Assembly: GCA_963816535.1 (NCBI GenBank)
Contig: CAWFKW010000003.1
Location: forward strand, 868,001 to 932,000
Length of the DNA: 64,000 bases
DNA from: CAWFKW01 sp963816535
GTDB taxonomy: Bacteria; Bacteroidota; Ignavibacteria; Tepidaquicellales; OLB5
Direction: 5' to 3'
The translations under genes were made by a program, and so were the position numbers. This document shows, one piece after another, positions 62,589 through 64,000 of this stretch. Numbering within the stretch: position 1 is the stretch's first letter; each line of letters begins with the position of its first letter. The notes under the pieces were generated by a model. The model saw only the letters and a list, made by a program, of their open reading frames with translations, had not been told where the DNA came from and did no database searches.

Positions 62589-63146
62589 ATGGAAAATAGT
62601 AAAATCGATTTTCATAAATTTGTCGACCAAAAGCTTGCAGAATCGGGCCACCGGATTGAGTTGATCAGTGAAGATTTTCTCAAAAACAGGCTTGAAGATA
62701 TTATCGCATATGTGAACGGAATCAGGCTCGAGTATTCTAAGGAGTACGGCTGGAAAGCTGAAACACGTGAGTATTTTCTCAACGGGCTTAACGATAAGTG
62801 GAAATACAGTTTCGCGATATTGAACGATAATAATGAATTCCGTTTCCTGAACTTCTCATCAGTGTACGGGGATATTATTCACAATCACTGCACATACGCG
62901 TATAAGAAAACCCGCGGATTGAATTTTGCAAAGCTTCATATTATAAAACTCTGCCAGACTGGTTTGGACTATGGTTTTACTCACCAGGAAGGATACTGGC
63001 CAAAACACAATAACGGTTCAATAATCCTCTACCTCAGGATGGGGTGGAAGATTGAATCGATCCGCAACAACACAGATCTGTTCATGATAGCAGACCTTTT
63101 AAAAGTGCGTGATAAAACCTATGAATTATACCTGGGCGGAAAATAA
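62589..63146 (+). CDS. GNAT-like acyltransferase fold, hypothetical
   Basis: 185 aa. The arrangement KYSFAILNDNNEFRFLNFSSVYGD, followed by LNFAKLHIIKLCQTGLDYGF and LYLRMGWK, fits a GNAT or FemAB-like fold, but the pyrophosphate loop is not clear. In this locus it may acylate an amino sugar produced by the deacetylases. Family uncertain. Confidence 0.5.
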   Translation: MENSKIDFHKFVDQKLAESGHRIELISEDFLKNRLEDIIAYVNGIRLEYSKEYGWKAETREYFLNGLNDKWKYSFAILNDNNEFRFLNFSSVYGDIIHNHCTYAYKKTRGLNFAKLHIIKLCQTGLDYGFTHQEGYWPKHNNGSIILYLRMGWKIESIRNNTDLFMIADLLKVRDKTYELYLGGK

Positions 63147-63173
63147 ATTTTTAAAACTGCTAATCGCGGAGAA

Positions 63174-63977
63174 TTGCTGGCAACTTTAAAATATTACATA
63201 TACTTTTTTAAAAACTATATCTACCTTGGGTATATATGTATTTTTACGGACAGGAAAAAATTTAAACAATTCTCAGTTGCCGTTAACGACTTTAGGGCAG
63301 GATATGAACTTTCCGAGAAAGCTAAAATCCTTAAAACGATAGAGCTTACAGATCTTTTGGACCCGGCAGTAACCGACGGTGAAATAATCATAAACGACCT
63401 GACGAATAAACAGGGTAACGCAACGTTGTTTGAACTATATTGTATTTGTTCAGTTGCAAAATACATGAGCCCCGCCCAGGTATTCGAAATAGGGACTTTC
63501 GACGGAAGAACAACTTTGCATATTGCTTTAAACACCGGCGAAAAAACAAAGATACAGACTCTTGACGTGCCTCCGGAAGACCTGGGCGGCATATCGCTCA
63601 AGCTTGACCCAGGCGACCCGCAGCTGGTTGATAAAAAAGGATTCAGCATCGGGCAGCGTTTTCTTGACCGAAATGAGTCTGGGAAGATCAAACAGAGTTT
63701 ATCCGATTCGGCTAAATTCGAATTCTCGCCGTTTGAAAAGCAAGTAGATTTGTTCTTTATAGACGGAGCCCACTCATATGAGTATGTAAAATCAGACACG
63801 GAAAACGCGCTGAAATGCCTGAAGCCGGACGGTATCATTTTGTGGCACGATTACGGAAGCGTGCTCGGTGTTACAAATTATCTGAATGAGTTAAGCAAGT
63901 CGTTGCCTGTATACAGAATAAGTAACACAACGTTGGCTGTTAATTCCGCAAAGCTGAAAAATCGGGAAAACTGTTGA
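63174..63977 (+). CDS. Class I SAM-dependent methyltransferase (Methyltransf_24)
   Basis: 267 aa from TTG. SAM motif VFEIGTFDGRTTLHIA (about 104-119), then DLFFIDGAHSYEYVKSD and GIILWHDYG, the class that includes CmcI-like sugar O-methyltransferases. It overlaps the start of the next gene by 4 bases. Confidence 0.8.
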   Translation: MLATLKYYIYFFKNYIYLGYICIFTDRKKFKQFSVAVNDFRAGYELSEKAKILKTIELTDLLDPAVTDGEIIINDLTNKQGNATLFELYCICSVAKYMSPAQVFEIGTFDGRTTLHIALNTGEKTKIQTLDVPPEDLGGISLKLDPGDPQLVDKKGFSIGQRFLDRNESGKIKQSLSDSAKFEFSPFEKQVDLFFIDGAHSYEYVKSDTENALKCLKPDGIILWHDYGSVLGVTNYLNELSKSLPVYRISNTTLAVNSAKLKNRENC

Positions 63978-64000
63978 AAAACGTCAGAGTTTTTTGCGGG
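63974..64000 (+). CDS. Start of a further gene, cut by the right edge
   Basis: Nine codons from TTG (MKNVRVFCG) overlapping the methyltransferase stop by 4 bases. The overlap suggests translational coupling and a locus that continues; product unknown. Confidence 0.35.

Overview
The window reads as a chromosomal segment of a bacterium from the Ignavibacteria/Bacteroidota-Chlorobi (FCB) side of the tree. The best clue is a secreted protein at 6768-8087 ending in a type IX secretion sorting domain with a QNFPNPFNPET-type motif, which is typical of Ignavibacteria and relatives. Several lipoprotein and TonB-type envelope genes, moderate GC and frequent TTG/GTG starts fit this. Placement is by recognition only; no 16S gene is present.

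Layout. 1-2141: left-truncated CcoI/FixI-type copper P-ATPase with two FNR-like operator palindromes upstream, plus a small orphan gene. 2329-8087: a large MalT-like ATPase/TPR/BTAD regulator and two secreted proteins. 8208-16092: rhodanese, a ligase-associated exonuclease with no ordinary start codon, a GT-C membrane protein, a K+ channel with an altered filter, a zeta-toxin-like P-loop protein, and a sixA-ppk1 pair. 16260-22903: lipoproteins, TonB, a multi-PAS histidine kinase, a thioredoxin-type arsenate reductase and a metallopeptidase. 22954-25994 (minus): an FMN reductase, a pentameric ligand-gated-channel homologue and a Tat-exported flavin amine oxidase in one probable operon. 26104-37624: housekeeping genes (gatA, tatA, purQ, purS, rsmA, mfd), a thioredoxin/TPR protein and a penicillin acylase. 

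37625-43387 is an accessory stretch: AT-rich, bounded by dispersed palindromic repeats, with a KAP-family NTPase, a small membrane protein, a PIN toxin gene broken by a stop codon with a small partner gene, and a 730-base gene-less region holding a perfect consensus sigma-70 promoter. 43388-49320 returns to core functions: a protease-like/propeller/barrel outer-membrane protein, tRNA-Gly and tRNA-Cys, DoxX, DUF309, fabG and fabD.

49677-64000 is a surface-polysaccharide locus: SLBB export protein, Wzc-type tyrosine kinase/co-polymerase, zinc-ribbon membrane protein, asparagine synthase, SDR, a transglutaminase-like membrane protein, two PIG-L deacetylases flanking a glycosyltransferase, WbqC, three methyltransferases, a WbmS-like polysaccharide deacetylase and a GNAT-like protein. 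It continues past the right edge. Together these look able to export a polysaccharide and to deacetylate, acylate, amidate and methylate its sugars.

The most unusual items are the amine-oxidase/ligand-gated-channel operon, the repeat inserted in frame inside mfd, the tandem FNR-like boxes, the start-less exonuclease, the KAP/PIN island and the orphan consensus promoter.
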